Positions 1 to 5,691 are shown, counted from the stretch's first letter. The stretch is 7,831 nt of DNA from Rhodoferax sp. (GCA_028292305.1 JAQGMQ010000565.1:1-7831); one strand, 5' to 3'. The notes: a model not told the origin generated them from the sequence alone. Numbers and translations are program-made.

Positions 1-942
1 CTGTCCGGCATCGACCAAGGCGGCCAGGGTGCCGGGCGGTCGCGTCAGCAGCACCACGATCTCGGCCTCGCGACCCTCGATGCGGGCGAGCCCCGGCGCA
101 AGCCCGGCGAGCGTGAAGAAATGGAAACGTTCGGGGCAGGCAAAGTATTCGTGCAGCAGGTTGTGCCCGTGGAATGTGTTCCAGGGCAGGGGCAGCAGGC
201 CTTGCTGCGGCTGCAGGCCTTCGTGCACCAAGGCCGTTTGCGTGATGGCGTGCGGCCGGTCGCCCATGTTGCCGGGCGTGCCGACGAAGGTCGCCACCGC
301 CGAGGTGTGCAGCAGCTCGAACAGGTGCGAGGCGATCTGGTCGTCGCCGCAAAGATAGATCGGCAAGCGGTCGAGGCCGTGCAGGTCCGAGAAATGCATG
401 CCGCCCACCGTTCGCAGCTTGAGCCGCAGGCAGCCGGCGACCTGTACATGCGCGGGCAGGTAGCGCTCCAGCGCGGGAATGTCGGGCGGCGCGCCGGTGA
501 GCCGGGCGTCGACGATCTGCACCGGCCAGAGCGTCACGTCCTGGCCCGAGCGGAACTCGCAGGCGGTCTCTTCGCCTTCAGGCACCTTGCTGAAAAACGC
601 GCTGCCGCGCGGCACCTCGAAGCCGTTGCTGAAGTCGCCTTCTTTCACGCTCGGGTGCAACTGCACCACGGCCATCGAAGGCGTGGGGCTCACGTAGTTG
701 GGATACGTCACCTCCAGCAGGCGCTGCGTGAACTTGGGGAACTCGGCGTCGAGCTTGATGCGCATGCGTGCCGACATGAAGCAGAAGGCTTCGATCAGCC
801 GCTCGACATACGGGTCGGCCACCTCGATGCCCTGCATGCCGAGCCGGCGCGCGATCTTGGGGTGCAGCTGCGCGAACTCGCCTGAGAGCTCGCGCATGTA
901 GACGAGCTCCTGGTTGTAGTAATTGAGTAGATGGGGGTCCAT
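1..942 (-). CDS. tssF: TssF (ImpG/VasA family) T6SS baseplate protein, N-terminal part
   Basis: TssF is a cytoplasmic baseplate component that, with TssE, TssG and TssK, forms the wedge on which the contractile sheath assembles. The visible 314 codons are open to the window edge with no stop, so roughly the first half of a protein usually near 600 residues is present. The start is clear: the protein opens MDPHLLNYYNQEL, the conserved TssF N-terminus, followed by MRELSGEFA (residues 16-24), then DPYVERLIEAF (43-53) and a TYPNYVSPTPSM segment near 79-90, all typical of the family. No good Shine-Dalgarno sequence precedes the ATG, unlike every upstream gene in this cluster, and a 60-base C-rich spacer separates it from the preceding gene. 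Family assignment is secure; the C-terminal half and the genes after it are not visible. Confidence 0.95.
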   Translation of the reverse strand, partial: MDPHLLNYYNQELVYMRELSGEFAQLHPKIARRLGMQGIEVADPYVERLIEAFCFMSARMRIKLDAEFPKFTQRLLEVTYPNYVSPTPSMAVVQLHPSVKEGDFSNGFEVPRGSAFFSKVPEGEETACEFRSGQDVTLWPVQIVDARLTGAPPDIPALERYLPAHVQVAGCLRLKLRTVGGMHFSDLHGLDRLPIYLCGDDQIASHLFELLHTSAVATFVGTPGNMGDRPHAITQTALVHEGLQPQQGLLPLPWNTFHGHNLLHEYFACPERFHFFTLAGLAPGLARIEGREAEIVVLLTRPPGTLAALVDAGQ

Positions 943-1002
943 GGCGGTGTGGCGCGGTGGCGTGGCGTTGGGGGCCGGTGCAGACTGGGGAAGCGGTGCG
1001 GG
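943..1002 (-). other. C-rich, G-poor spacer before tssF, without a ribosome binding site
   Basis: This is the longest intergenic gap in the window. On the coding strand its 60 bases count 36 C, 11 G, 9 A and 4 T. No purine-rich Shine-Dalgarno sequence lies in the 20 bases before the tssF ATG, and I see no stem-loop followed by a T-run. The C-over-G excess resembles Rho-utilisation (rut) sites, but a rut function is an inference from composition only. Confidence 0.5.
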
Positions 1003-1953
1003 CTACTTCGCCGCCGGGTTGTTGACCGCCGCGCGGGCTAGGGCCAGCAGTTGCTGGTGCTGGGCGGGCGTGGGTGCCTTGCCCTCTGGAACAAGGTCAA
1101 TGTTGAAAACGATGCGGCCCTTGTTGAACCAGATGCGGGCGCTTGCATTCCCGCCCGCGCAGCCGTACACCAGCGAGGCATATGGCGACACATCGGGCTC
1201 GGGTGTGCTGACGCAGCCGGCGTCGTTGGGTGTCCTGCGTTTCAGCAGTGCCGGCACCTCGGATTCGGTGTCCGTGGCAGAGCGCACCAGCATCACCACG
1301 GCATCGTCGGTGTTGGCCATGCAGCTGTCGGCGCCGAAACGCTGCACCTTGAGGCCGGGGCCGGGCAGCAGCTTTTTTAGCAAGGGTTCGTCGAAGTAGG
1401 GGCAAGACAGTGCTGCTTTGGCGGCCGCCGGGTCGGCCGAATTTTTCATGGCCCGCACAGCGATGGCTTGCACCTGTGCCCGGTCTTCGGCTTTGACGGG
1501 TTCGCGGTGGACGAAGGCGACCATCAGAACCTGGCTGCCTTCGTGTGCCACCCAACTGACCATTTGTGCATCGGGGCCGGCGGCATAGCTGAACGCCTCC
1601 TTGCCCAGCATGGGAGTTGGTTCGATCACGTAGTCTTTGGCCATGGCCTGTTTCAGATGCTTGGCGAATCCAGCTGCGGCGTCGGGATTGGGTTTGACTT
1701 GCTGCGTCAGTGACAACATCGGCATCTCGTAGCGAATCCCCGGTTCGCGCGATGCCTCGCCCTCGAACCGGCAACGGCCCGCACCGCTGCTGGGGTCGAC
1801 CGTCCAGGGGCGGTATTGCGGCATGGCCGCGTCCAGCACGTCGGCGGCGAGCCAGGGGCACTCGGCCGCAGCCACGGTCGCGTGCTGGCCCAGGCCGGCG
1901 ATTGCCAGCAGCACCAGCTGCAGCAGGTGGCTCGTCGATAAGAACTTTTTCAT
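1003..1953 (-). CDS. Unrecognised exported protein with six cysteines and an internal duplication
   Basis: I do not recognise this 316-residue protein. It starts with a Sec signal peptide: MKK, a hydrophobic core at about residues 9-20, and a likely signal peptidase I site after VAAA (27-30). Glu31 directly precedes Cys32, so there is no lipobox and it is probably a soluble periplasmic or secreted protein. The mature part has six cysteines (32, 61, 184, 211, 247, 265) and reads as two related halves. Each opens with Cys-Pro-aromatic (CPW at 32, CPY at 184), has a second Cys 29 or 27 residues later, and ends with a strand-like segment, an acidic or proline-containing turn and a helix finishing in Asn-rich residues (about 130-171 and 270-312). 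The second half carries an extra pair, C247/C265. The ATG sits 4 bases after the tssE stop, with a GGAA eight bases upstream. Position inside a core T6SS operon suggests a T6SS-linked periplasmic role, but no function can be assigned. Confidence 0.88.
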   Translation of the reverse strand: MKKFLSTSHLLQLVLLAIAGLGQHATVAAAECPWLAADVLDAAMPQYRPWTVDPSSGAGRCRFEGEASREPGIRYEMPMLSLTQQVKPNPDAAAGFAKHLKQAMAKDYVIEPTPMLGKEAFSYAAGPDAQMVSWVAHEGSQVLMVAFVHREPVKAEDRAQVQAIAVRAMKNSADPAAAKAALSCPYFDEPLLKKLLPGPGLKVQRFGADSCMANTDDAVVMLVRSATDTESEVPALLKRRTPNDAGCVSTPEPDVSPYASLVYGCAGGNASARIWFNKGRIVFNIDLVPEGKAPTPAQHQQLLALARAAVNNPAAK

Positions 1954-1957
1954 TGAA

Positions 1958-2623
1958 TCATTCCAGGGTGATGCGGCTGGTTTCCAGATCCACCGCGCTC
2001 TGCACGGTGAACTCCACGGGGTAAGGTTCCATGTGCAAGGTGGCCCTGATCTCGAACAGGAGCACGTTGTAGCTGGCGCGGCCGTCTTCCTTCATCAGCG
2101 GCCTGACGAAGATCGAGTCGGGCAGCAGGCGCGGCTCGAAGTCGACGATGGCCTTCCGGATCATCTTTTCGATGTCGGCCCATTTGCGGTCCGACAGATA
2201 GCTGCCGGCGAGGGCCGGCACGCCGTAGTTGACGGTGGATGTCAGCACCTCGGCGTGCAGATCGGGGTCGAGCAAATCCTGCTGGTTGGTGGTGTTGAGC
2301 AGAAACGTCAGATCGCGCTGCACGATGCCGCGCATGCCGCTGCGGCTCGGCGCGTATTCCGACGACAGCTCTTTGCTGCGTTGCGGCGCGTCGTCACACA
2401 GGCGGTCGAACAGCGTGGGCAAAAACTGGTTTTGCCAGGGCTTCGCCTGGCCGCTGCGGCTGGACGGCAAGCTGCGCGCGGCAGGGTGGTGGCGCGCTGC
2501 CGCCGAGCCGGGGCGCGCCTCGGTGCCGGCTTCGGGTTGTGTCGGGTCGCCAGGTGAGGCGCCCTCAACGCTTTCGACGTCCTGTGCGTCCTCTGCGTCC
2601 TTGTCGTCCTCGACGGGCGTCAT
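1958..2623 (-). CDS. tssE: TssE, gp25-like T6SS baseplate protein with an N-terminal extension
   Basis: TssE is the T6SS homologue of phage T4 gp25, a cytoplasmic baseplate wedge protein that seeds sheath polymerisation. The gp25-like core spans about residues 67-221: FLPTLFDRL (67-75), a basic-then-DLTFLLNT segment (98-111), STVNYGVPALAG (129-140) and the diagnostic EPRL (163-166) after a predicted helix. The first 66 residues are unusual: an acidic stretch (residues 4-20) of xxD tripeptides, then a Pro/Ala/Ser/Arg-rich, probably disordered segment. The protein is therefore longer (221 aa) than a minimal gp25-like TssE. The ATG overlaps the tagJ stop (ATGA) and has GGAG seven bases upstream, and no other ATG occurs before Met97, so the extension is probably real; a GTG or TTG start nearer the core cannot be excluded. 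The stop lies 4 bases before the next gene. Confidence 0.93.
   Translation of the reverse strand: MTPVEDDKDAEDAQDVESVEGASPGDPTQPEAGTEARPGSAAARHHPAARSLPSSRSGQAKPWQNQFLPTLFDRLCDDAPQRSKELSSEYAPSRSGMRGIVQRDLTFLLNTTNQQDLLDPDLHAEVLTSTVNYGVPALAGSYLSDRKWADIEKMIRKAIVDFEPRLLPDSIFVRPLMKEDGRASYNVLLFEIRATLHMEPYPVEFTVQSAVDLETSRITLE
2418..2451 (-). other. Two overlapping inverted repeats inside tssE
   Basis: On the coding strand a hairpin GCCAGG / CCTGGC (6-bp stem, 6-base loop, 2451-2434) is followed by a second one, GGCAAAA / TTTTGCC (7-bp stem, 5-base loop, 2436-2418). The two share three bases, so they cannot both form fully. They fall where the TssE extension meets the gp25-like core. Neither is followed directly by a T-run, so they do not form a standard terminator. 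Confidence 0.45.
2578..2613 (-). repeat. 4 x 9-bp in-frame tandem repeat at the tssE 5' end
   Basis: Four 9-base units of the form CGTCCTNNN on the plus strand start at 2578, 2587, 2596 and 2605. They encode the acidic tripeptides VED, DKD, AED, AQD at residues 4-15 of TssE, each unit contributing an invariant GGAC block. The array lies in the non-conserved N-terminal extension. Confidence 0.85.
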
Positions 2624-2634
2624 GCCGTGTCTCC
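2620..2634 (-). promoter_or_regulatory. tagJ/tssE ATGA overlap with GGAG ribosome binding site
   Basis: The tagJ TGA overlaps the tssE ATG as ATGA. GGAG lies about seven to eight bases upstream in the last tagJ codons. This supports the long form of TssE with its N-terminal extension. Confidence 0.78.
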
Positions 2635-3483
2635 GGCAGGCGCGGTGTCCGGGCCGAACTGCAGCTCGCGCACGTCAAGCAGGGGCAGGTCGCCGTGGTC
2701 AGTCATCCAGGTTTTCTGGCCATAGGCAAAGACACCGGTCGAGCCGACTTCGCGCCAGATGGTTTCACGCGCCAGGCGCAACGCGTCGTTCGCCCCCGGT
2801 GCGCTGGCCGTGCCCGGGTAGCGCACCGGCAGATAGGCTTTCAGCGGCGTGTCGGGGTACAGCGTGATCTCGGCACTGGCCCAGACCAGGTCCAGCAGCC
2901 GTTGCGGCGCGTCGATCTGCAGCCGCTGTATGTCGGTGAACGCCAGCCAGCGGTAGCTGCCGGCCGCCATCAGTTCACACACCGGGCCGAGGCGGCTGTC
3001 GGTGTCGGCCAGCCAGGCGAACGCGCCCATGTCGCCCCGGCCGCCAGCCTCGGGCGCGGCCGACATGGCCTGTGCGCGCAGCACATCGGCCTGGTCGTGG
3101 TCTGCGCTGGCGTTGCACGCTAGGGCTTCGGCCAGCTGCGTCATCCACGCGCTGAGGTCGACCACCGGCACCGGCATCTGCGTGCCGGCGAAGACGGCTT
3201 CACGCTGGCGTTCGGCGCGGATCAGGCCGCGCATCGTCTGGGCCGTGCCGTCGAGCGCGGGGTTCATGGTGGCGCAGGTCTGCAGCTGTTTGAGCGCGCG
3301 TTCCCAATGGCCCAACACGCACAGCAGCTCGAACAGGAACCAGCGCGTCGGCACGTCGGTGGGGCGGCTGCGCACGTCCTGTTCGGCGCGTGTGATGGCG
3401 GCGTCCAGGCTGTCGCCCTGCCGCCATTGCCTGAAGGACTGGGCCGGGGCCGCAGCGGTGGAAGAGGGCGTGACGGTGGTCAT
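2620..3483 (-). CDS. tagJ: TagJ (ImpE family) T6SS accessory protein
   Basis: This 287-residue protein matches the ImpE/TagJ family. In Pseudomonas aeruginosa the homologue (HsiE1) binds the N-terminus of the small sheath protein TssB and is thought to modulate sheath handling with ClpV. The N-terminal half (about 17-115) is helical with a TPR-like pattern: a length-and-load segment (FRQWRQGDSLDAAI), then RWFLFELLCVLGHWERAL (47-64). The C-terminal half carries the family pattern WLADTDSRLGPVCE (around 157-170), YRWLAFTDIQRLQ, PQRLLDLVWASAEI and the near-consensus PVRYPG before a LRLARETIWREVG segment. The start overlaps the FHA gene stop as ATGA, with AAGGA about 6 bases upstream, and the stop overlaps the tssE start in the same way. 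Length is normal and nothing looks broken. TagJ occurs in only a subset of T6SS clusters, so it marks the lineage of this system. Confidence 0.93.
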   Translation of the reverse strand: MTTVTPSSTAAAPAQSFRQWRQGDSLDAAITRAEQDVRSRPTDVPTRWFLFELLCVLGHWERALKQLQTCATMNPALDGTAQTMRGLIRAERQREAVFAGTQMPVPVVDLSAWMTQLAEALACNASADHDQADVLRAQAMSAAPEAGGRGDMGAFAWLADTDSRLGPVCELMAAGSYRWLAFTDIQRLQIDAPQRLLDLVWASAEITLYPDTPLKAYLPVRYPGTASAPGANDALRLARETIWREVGSTGVFAYGQKTWMTDHGDLPLLDVRELQFGPDTAPAGDTA

Positions 3484-3494
3484 TGGATTCCTTT
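3480..3494 (-). promoter_or_regulatory. FHA gene/tagJ ATGA overlap with AAGGA ribosome binding site
   Basis: The FHA gene stop and tagJ start overlap as ATGA. The AAAGGA just upstream is the best Shine-Dalgarno match in the window, spaced about 5-6 bases from the ATG. Confidence 0.82.
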
Positions 3495-4637
3495 GCGGGA
3501 GGGGTCGAGCGCAGCGGCGCTGTCGGCCGACAGGGCGTGGTGCTCGCGCCGGGTCAGGCCCGGCAAGCCGGCTTCCTGCATCAGCAGGTCGGCTGGGGCG
3601 AACAGACGCAGCACGTTGACCTTGGGGTCGTCGGCCAGCAGGTCGGTGTCGGTCAGCGTGTCGAGCCCGCTCATGATCGACTCGATATTGGCGCCGTGCC
3701 CGAGGATGTCGTAGAGGCTCTCGAAGCGCTCGGCGTCCTGGGTGAGGTCGTGCAGGGCGTGCTCGCCACGTTGCGCCGAGCCGCCGTTTCGCGGGTCGTG
3801 CAGGCTCCAGTCCATGGCCGACGTAGGCTCGTTCGGGTTGTGCATCAGGCGCAGGTATTCGGCGTGCAGATGCCGCAGCACTTCGGCCGAGGCTGCTCCG
3901 GTTTCGCCGGTTTCATCGGCTCCGGTGGCCGGGTCGGTGATGGCATCGTCGACCGCGTTGCGGCCCGGTGGCGATGGCAGCGCGGCGGCCGGGTCCAAAG
4001 GCAGCGTCGTAACCGGCGCCGCCACGTCGAGCCGGTAGGCCGTGTCGGCAATGTCGTTGAAGGGATCGGCATGCGCGTCGACCGACTGCCGGTGGTGCCG
4101 CGCGTGCGCCGCGGTGTGTGCCGCGGCCTCGACGGCATGCAGGGCATCGTCGCCGCGCAGCAGGTCGGTCAGCTCGAAGCGGGCATGCGCGTCCGCGCCC
4201 TGGCCTGCCGTCGGCGGTGTTGGTGGTGTGGGCGTTGGTGCGTTGGCCGGATGCGTGTCGGCCAAATGCGGCGGCTGGCCCTGCGCCTGGTATGTTTCGA
4301 TGACGAAATGCAGCAAGCCGAGTTCGATCACATCGCCGTCGTTGAGCCGCACCTGCTCGCCTTGCGCCAGGCGGCGCTGGTTGACCATGCAAACCAGTTC
4401 GGCGCCTCCATTGGCCAGCCACCACAGGGGCGCGCCACCCGGCAGCACGCCCTTGCTGTGGACGCTGCAGCGTTCGGCGGCGGCCACCTGGTCGGGCGCA
4501 ATGGCCACCGTGCTGGCGGCAAACGCCTCGGCCATCGTCAACGCGCGGCCCGGGCTCAGCGGCCACACCGCCGAAGCCGCGCTGCCGTGGCTGCGCACCA
4601 GCCTCAACTGCAACGTGGTGTCAGGCTGTGAATTCAT
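3480..4637 (-). CDS. FHA-domain T6SS regulatory/accessory protein (Fha/TagH-like)
   Basis: The 385-residue protein has an N-terminal forkhead-associated (FHA) fold at about residues 8-117, recognised by VNQRRL then LNDGDVIELGLLHFVIE (98-114), which match the last strands of FHA domains. In well-studied T6SSs, Fha receives Thr-kinase PpkA signals and promotes assembly, while TagF opposes it. The usual phosphothreonine-binding residues are poorly kept: SVH (58-60) stands where SRxH is expected and no NGT follows. A Pro/Thr-rich, then Ala/His-rich, probably disordered linker covers about 122-250. A second conserved-looking region (about 252-375) includes NVLRLFAPADLL (341-352) and LPGLTRREHHALS (358-370); I do not know its function. 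I chose the ATG at 4637 because it overlaps the tagF stop as ATGA, has GGGAG eight bases upstream and begins the FHA fold; the longer in-frame ATG at 4751 lies deep inside tagF. Confidence 0.87.
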   Translation of the reverse strand: MNSQPDTTLQLRLVRSHGSAASAVWPLSPGRALTMAEAFAASTVAIAPDQVAAAERCSVHSKGVLPGGAPLWWLANGGAELVCMVNQRRLAQGEQVRLNDGDVIELGLLHFVIETYQAQGQPPHLADTHPANAPTPTPPTPPTAGQGADAHARFELTDLLRGDDALHAVEAAAHTAAHARHHRQSVDAHADPFNDIADTAYRLDVAAPVTTLPLDPAAALPSPPGRNAVDDAITDPATGADETGETGAASAEVLRHLHAEYLRLMHNPNEPTSAMDWSLHDPRNGGSAQRGEHALHDLTQDAERFESLYDILGHGANIESIMSGLDTLTDTDLLADDPKVNVLRLFAPADLLMQEAGLPGLTRREHHALSADSAAALDPSRKGIQ

Positions 4638-4650
4638 GGCCGGCGCTCCC
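4634..4650 (-). promoter_or_regulatory. tagF/FHA gene ATGA overlap with GGGAG ribosome binding site
   Basis: The tagF TGA (4636-4634) overlaps the FHA gene ATG (4637-4635). GGGAG lies eight bases before the ATG. This decides the FHA start against the upstream in-frame ATG at 4751. Confidence 0.82.
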
Positions 4651-5686
4651 AAAGTTCGGCGAGCCGTAGCGTGGCGCCGACATAGCCCCCGTAGGCGTCC
4701 TGCTGCCAGAAAGCAGGCTGCGCCTGTGCGCCGCTGAGCCGGGCGGGCCAATCGGCCCAGGGCAGGTGGCCCACGCCGCGCAACTGGTCGGCGGCGTCGA
4801 AGTCGCGCGGAGGGGCGGCCCCGTCAATGACCTGCTGCAACTGCGCCAGGGCCGGCCGCGGTTTGGCAACCCCCACCCACTGCGACCAGCCCGGGGCATG
4901 CAGGGCCCACAGTTGCGCCACGGCGGCTTCCAGGCTCATGCGGGAGAGGCCGGTAGCGCCGGTAGCGCCGGGAGAGCTGTTGGGGCCGTTAGCGCTGGTA
5001 GCGCTGGTAGAGCTGGTAGAGCCGATAGGGCCCGTGGTGCTCACAGGGCCGTTAGCGCTGTGCCAGGCGCCTGGCACGGTGACCGCGCCATCCGGCCCGT
5101 CGGGGTCGTCCGCCAGCGCCGCGTTTTCTTCGGGCGTGGCCACGTAGCGGCTCACCAGGCGGGCCAGCCAGAACAGCCAGTTCTGCCGCTCCAGCCGGTC
5201 GGCTTCGGCACCAAAGGCAAATTCGGATTCGCCCACCCCGCCCGCGGGCGCGAGGCTGTGCCGCAGCCAACGCTCGTTGACACGCTGGTACACGATGATC
5301 GGGTGTTCGCGGCCCAGCCGGTCGCAGGAGCTGGCGACCACGCCCACCACATGCTGCTGGGGTGCGAACGCCAACGTGCCTGGCGGCAGCACGAAGGCCA
5401 CGGGGATGCTGCTCGGCGCGGGTTTGTAGCGCGCCGGCTCCAGCGACAGCCAAGGTTCGGTGCGGCGCGGGCGTTTGCTGGCTGGCGCGCTGGCGCGCTG
5501 CGCGGCTTGGGCCGGCTGGGGCCGCATGGCGCCGCCCAGCCAGCGCTGCCAGCCGGGTACCTCGTCGGCGCGCACGCCGTGCTGCAGGTAGTCGGCATGC
5601 GTCGGCAGCTTGCCCCAGATGGCCGGTGGCGAGACCTGGCCGGCCACCGACCAGCCCGCGGAACCGACCACTTGGCTGAATCTCAT
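4634..5686 (-). CDS. tagF: TagF (ImpM/SciT family) T6SS post-translational regulator
   Basis: TagF represses T6SS assembly post-translationally in P. aeruginosa and Agrobacterium, acting through the Fha protein. The 350-residue product shows the TagF N-terminal signature WGKLPTHADYLQHG (24-37), then FVLPPGTLAF (98-107), SSCDRLGREHPIIV (119-132, the conserved S.DRxGR.P element) and a helical RLERQNWLFWLARLV segment (164-178). Residues 210-245 are a tripeptide repeat linker encoded by a 12-unit 9-bp tandem repeat. The remaining C-terminal segment (about 246-350) is Trp- and Ala-rich and not one I can name, making the protein longer than a basic TagF domain. The ATG at 5686 overlaps the tssM stop (ATGA) with GGGGA five bases upstream and begins MRFSQVVGSAGWS, a reasonable start; the open frame to 6277 is antisense-free shadow within tssM. 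The immediately downstream FHA gene is its expected partner. Confidence 0.92.
   Translation of the reverse strand: MRFSQVVGSAGWSVAGQVSPPAIWGKLPTHADYLQHGVRADEVPGWQRWLGGAMRPQPAQAAQRASAPASKRPRRTEPWLSLEPARYKPAPSSIPVAFVLPPGTLAFAPQQHVVGVVASSCDRLGREHPIIVYQRVNERWLRHSLAPAGGVGESEFAFGAEADRLERQNWLFWLARLVSRYVATPEENAALADDPDGPDGAVTVPGAWHSANGPVSTTGPIGSTSSTSATSANGPNSSPGATGATGLSRMSLEAAVAQLWALHAPGWSQWVGVAKPRPALAQLQQVIDGAAPPRDFDAADQLRGVGHLPWADWPARLSGAQAQPAFWQQDAYGGYVGATLRLAELWERRP
4952..5059 (-). repeat. 12 x 9-bp in-frame tandem repeat in tagF
   Basis: Twelve consecutive 9-base units, variants of GGTAGCGCT on the plus strand, run without a break. Units at 4952 and 4961 are identical (GGTAGCGCC), and those at 4997, 5006 and 5015 differ by one or two bases. 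On the coding strand they give twelve tripeptides of the form [Gly/Ser]-[Ala/Pro/Ser/Thr]-x, residues 210-245 of TagF: SAN, GPV, STT, GPI, GST, SST, SAT, SAN, GPN, SSP, GAT, GAT. Copy-number change would keep the frame. Confidence 0.92.
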
Positions 5687-5691
5687 GCGGT
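5683..5691 (-). promoter_or_regulatory. tssM/tagF ATGA overlap with GGGGA ribosome binding site
   Basis: The tssM TGA (5685-5683) and tagF ATG (5686-5684) share bases as ATGA. The Shine-Dalgarno-like GGGGA begins just upstream, five bases from the ATG, inside the last tssM codons. This supports the chosen tagF start and suggests translational coupling. Confidence 0.8.

Noticed and set aside
121..885. Plus-strand open frame (254 codons) opposite tssF
   Set aside because: The minus strand encodes clear TssF sequence here, and the plus-strand product is Arg/Ala/His-rich with no family match.
1003..1953. The unknown exported protein as TssJ, the T6SS outer-membrane lipoprotein
   Set aside because: Glu precedes the first Cys, so there is no lipobox, and the length (316 aa), cysteine pattern and duplication do not fit TssJ, which is a short single-domain lipoprotein.
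2204..2220. GCCGGC inverted repeat inside tssE
   Set aside because: Short palindromic GCCGGC sequences are expected by chance at this base composition, and nothing nearby suggests a function.
3483..4631. Long plus-strand open frame (382 codons) opposite the FHA gene
   Set aside because: It is antisense to a supported gene and has low-complexity Arg/Gly/Val-rich composition typical of shadow frames in G+C-rich DNA.
4638..4751. N-terminal extension of the FHA protein from an ATG at 4751
   Set aside because: The added 38 residues overlap tagF and look like an out-of-frame shadow; the ATG at 4637 has a good ribosome binding site and an ATGA overlap.
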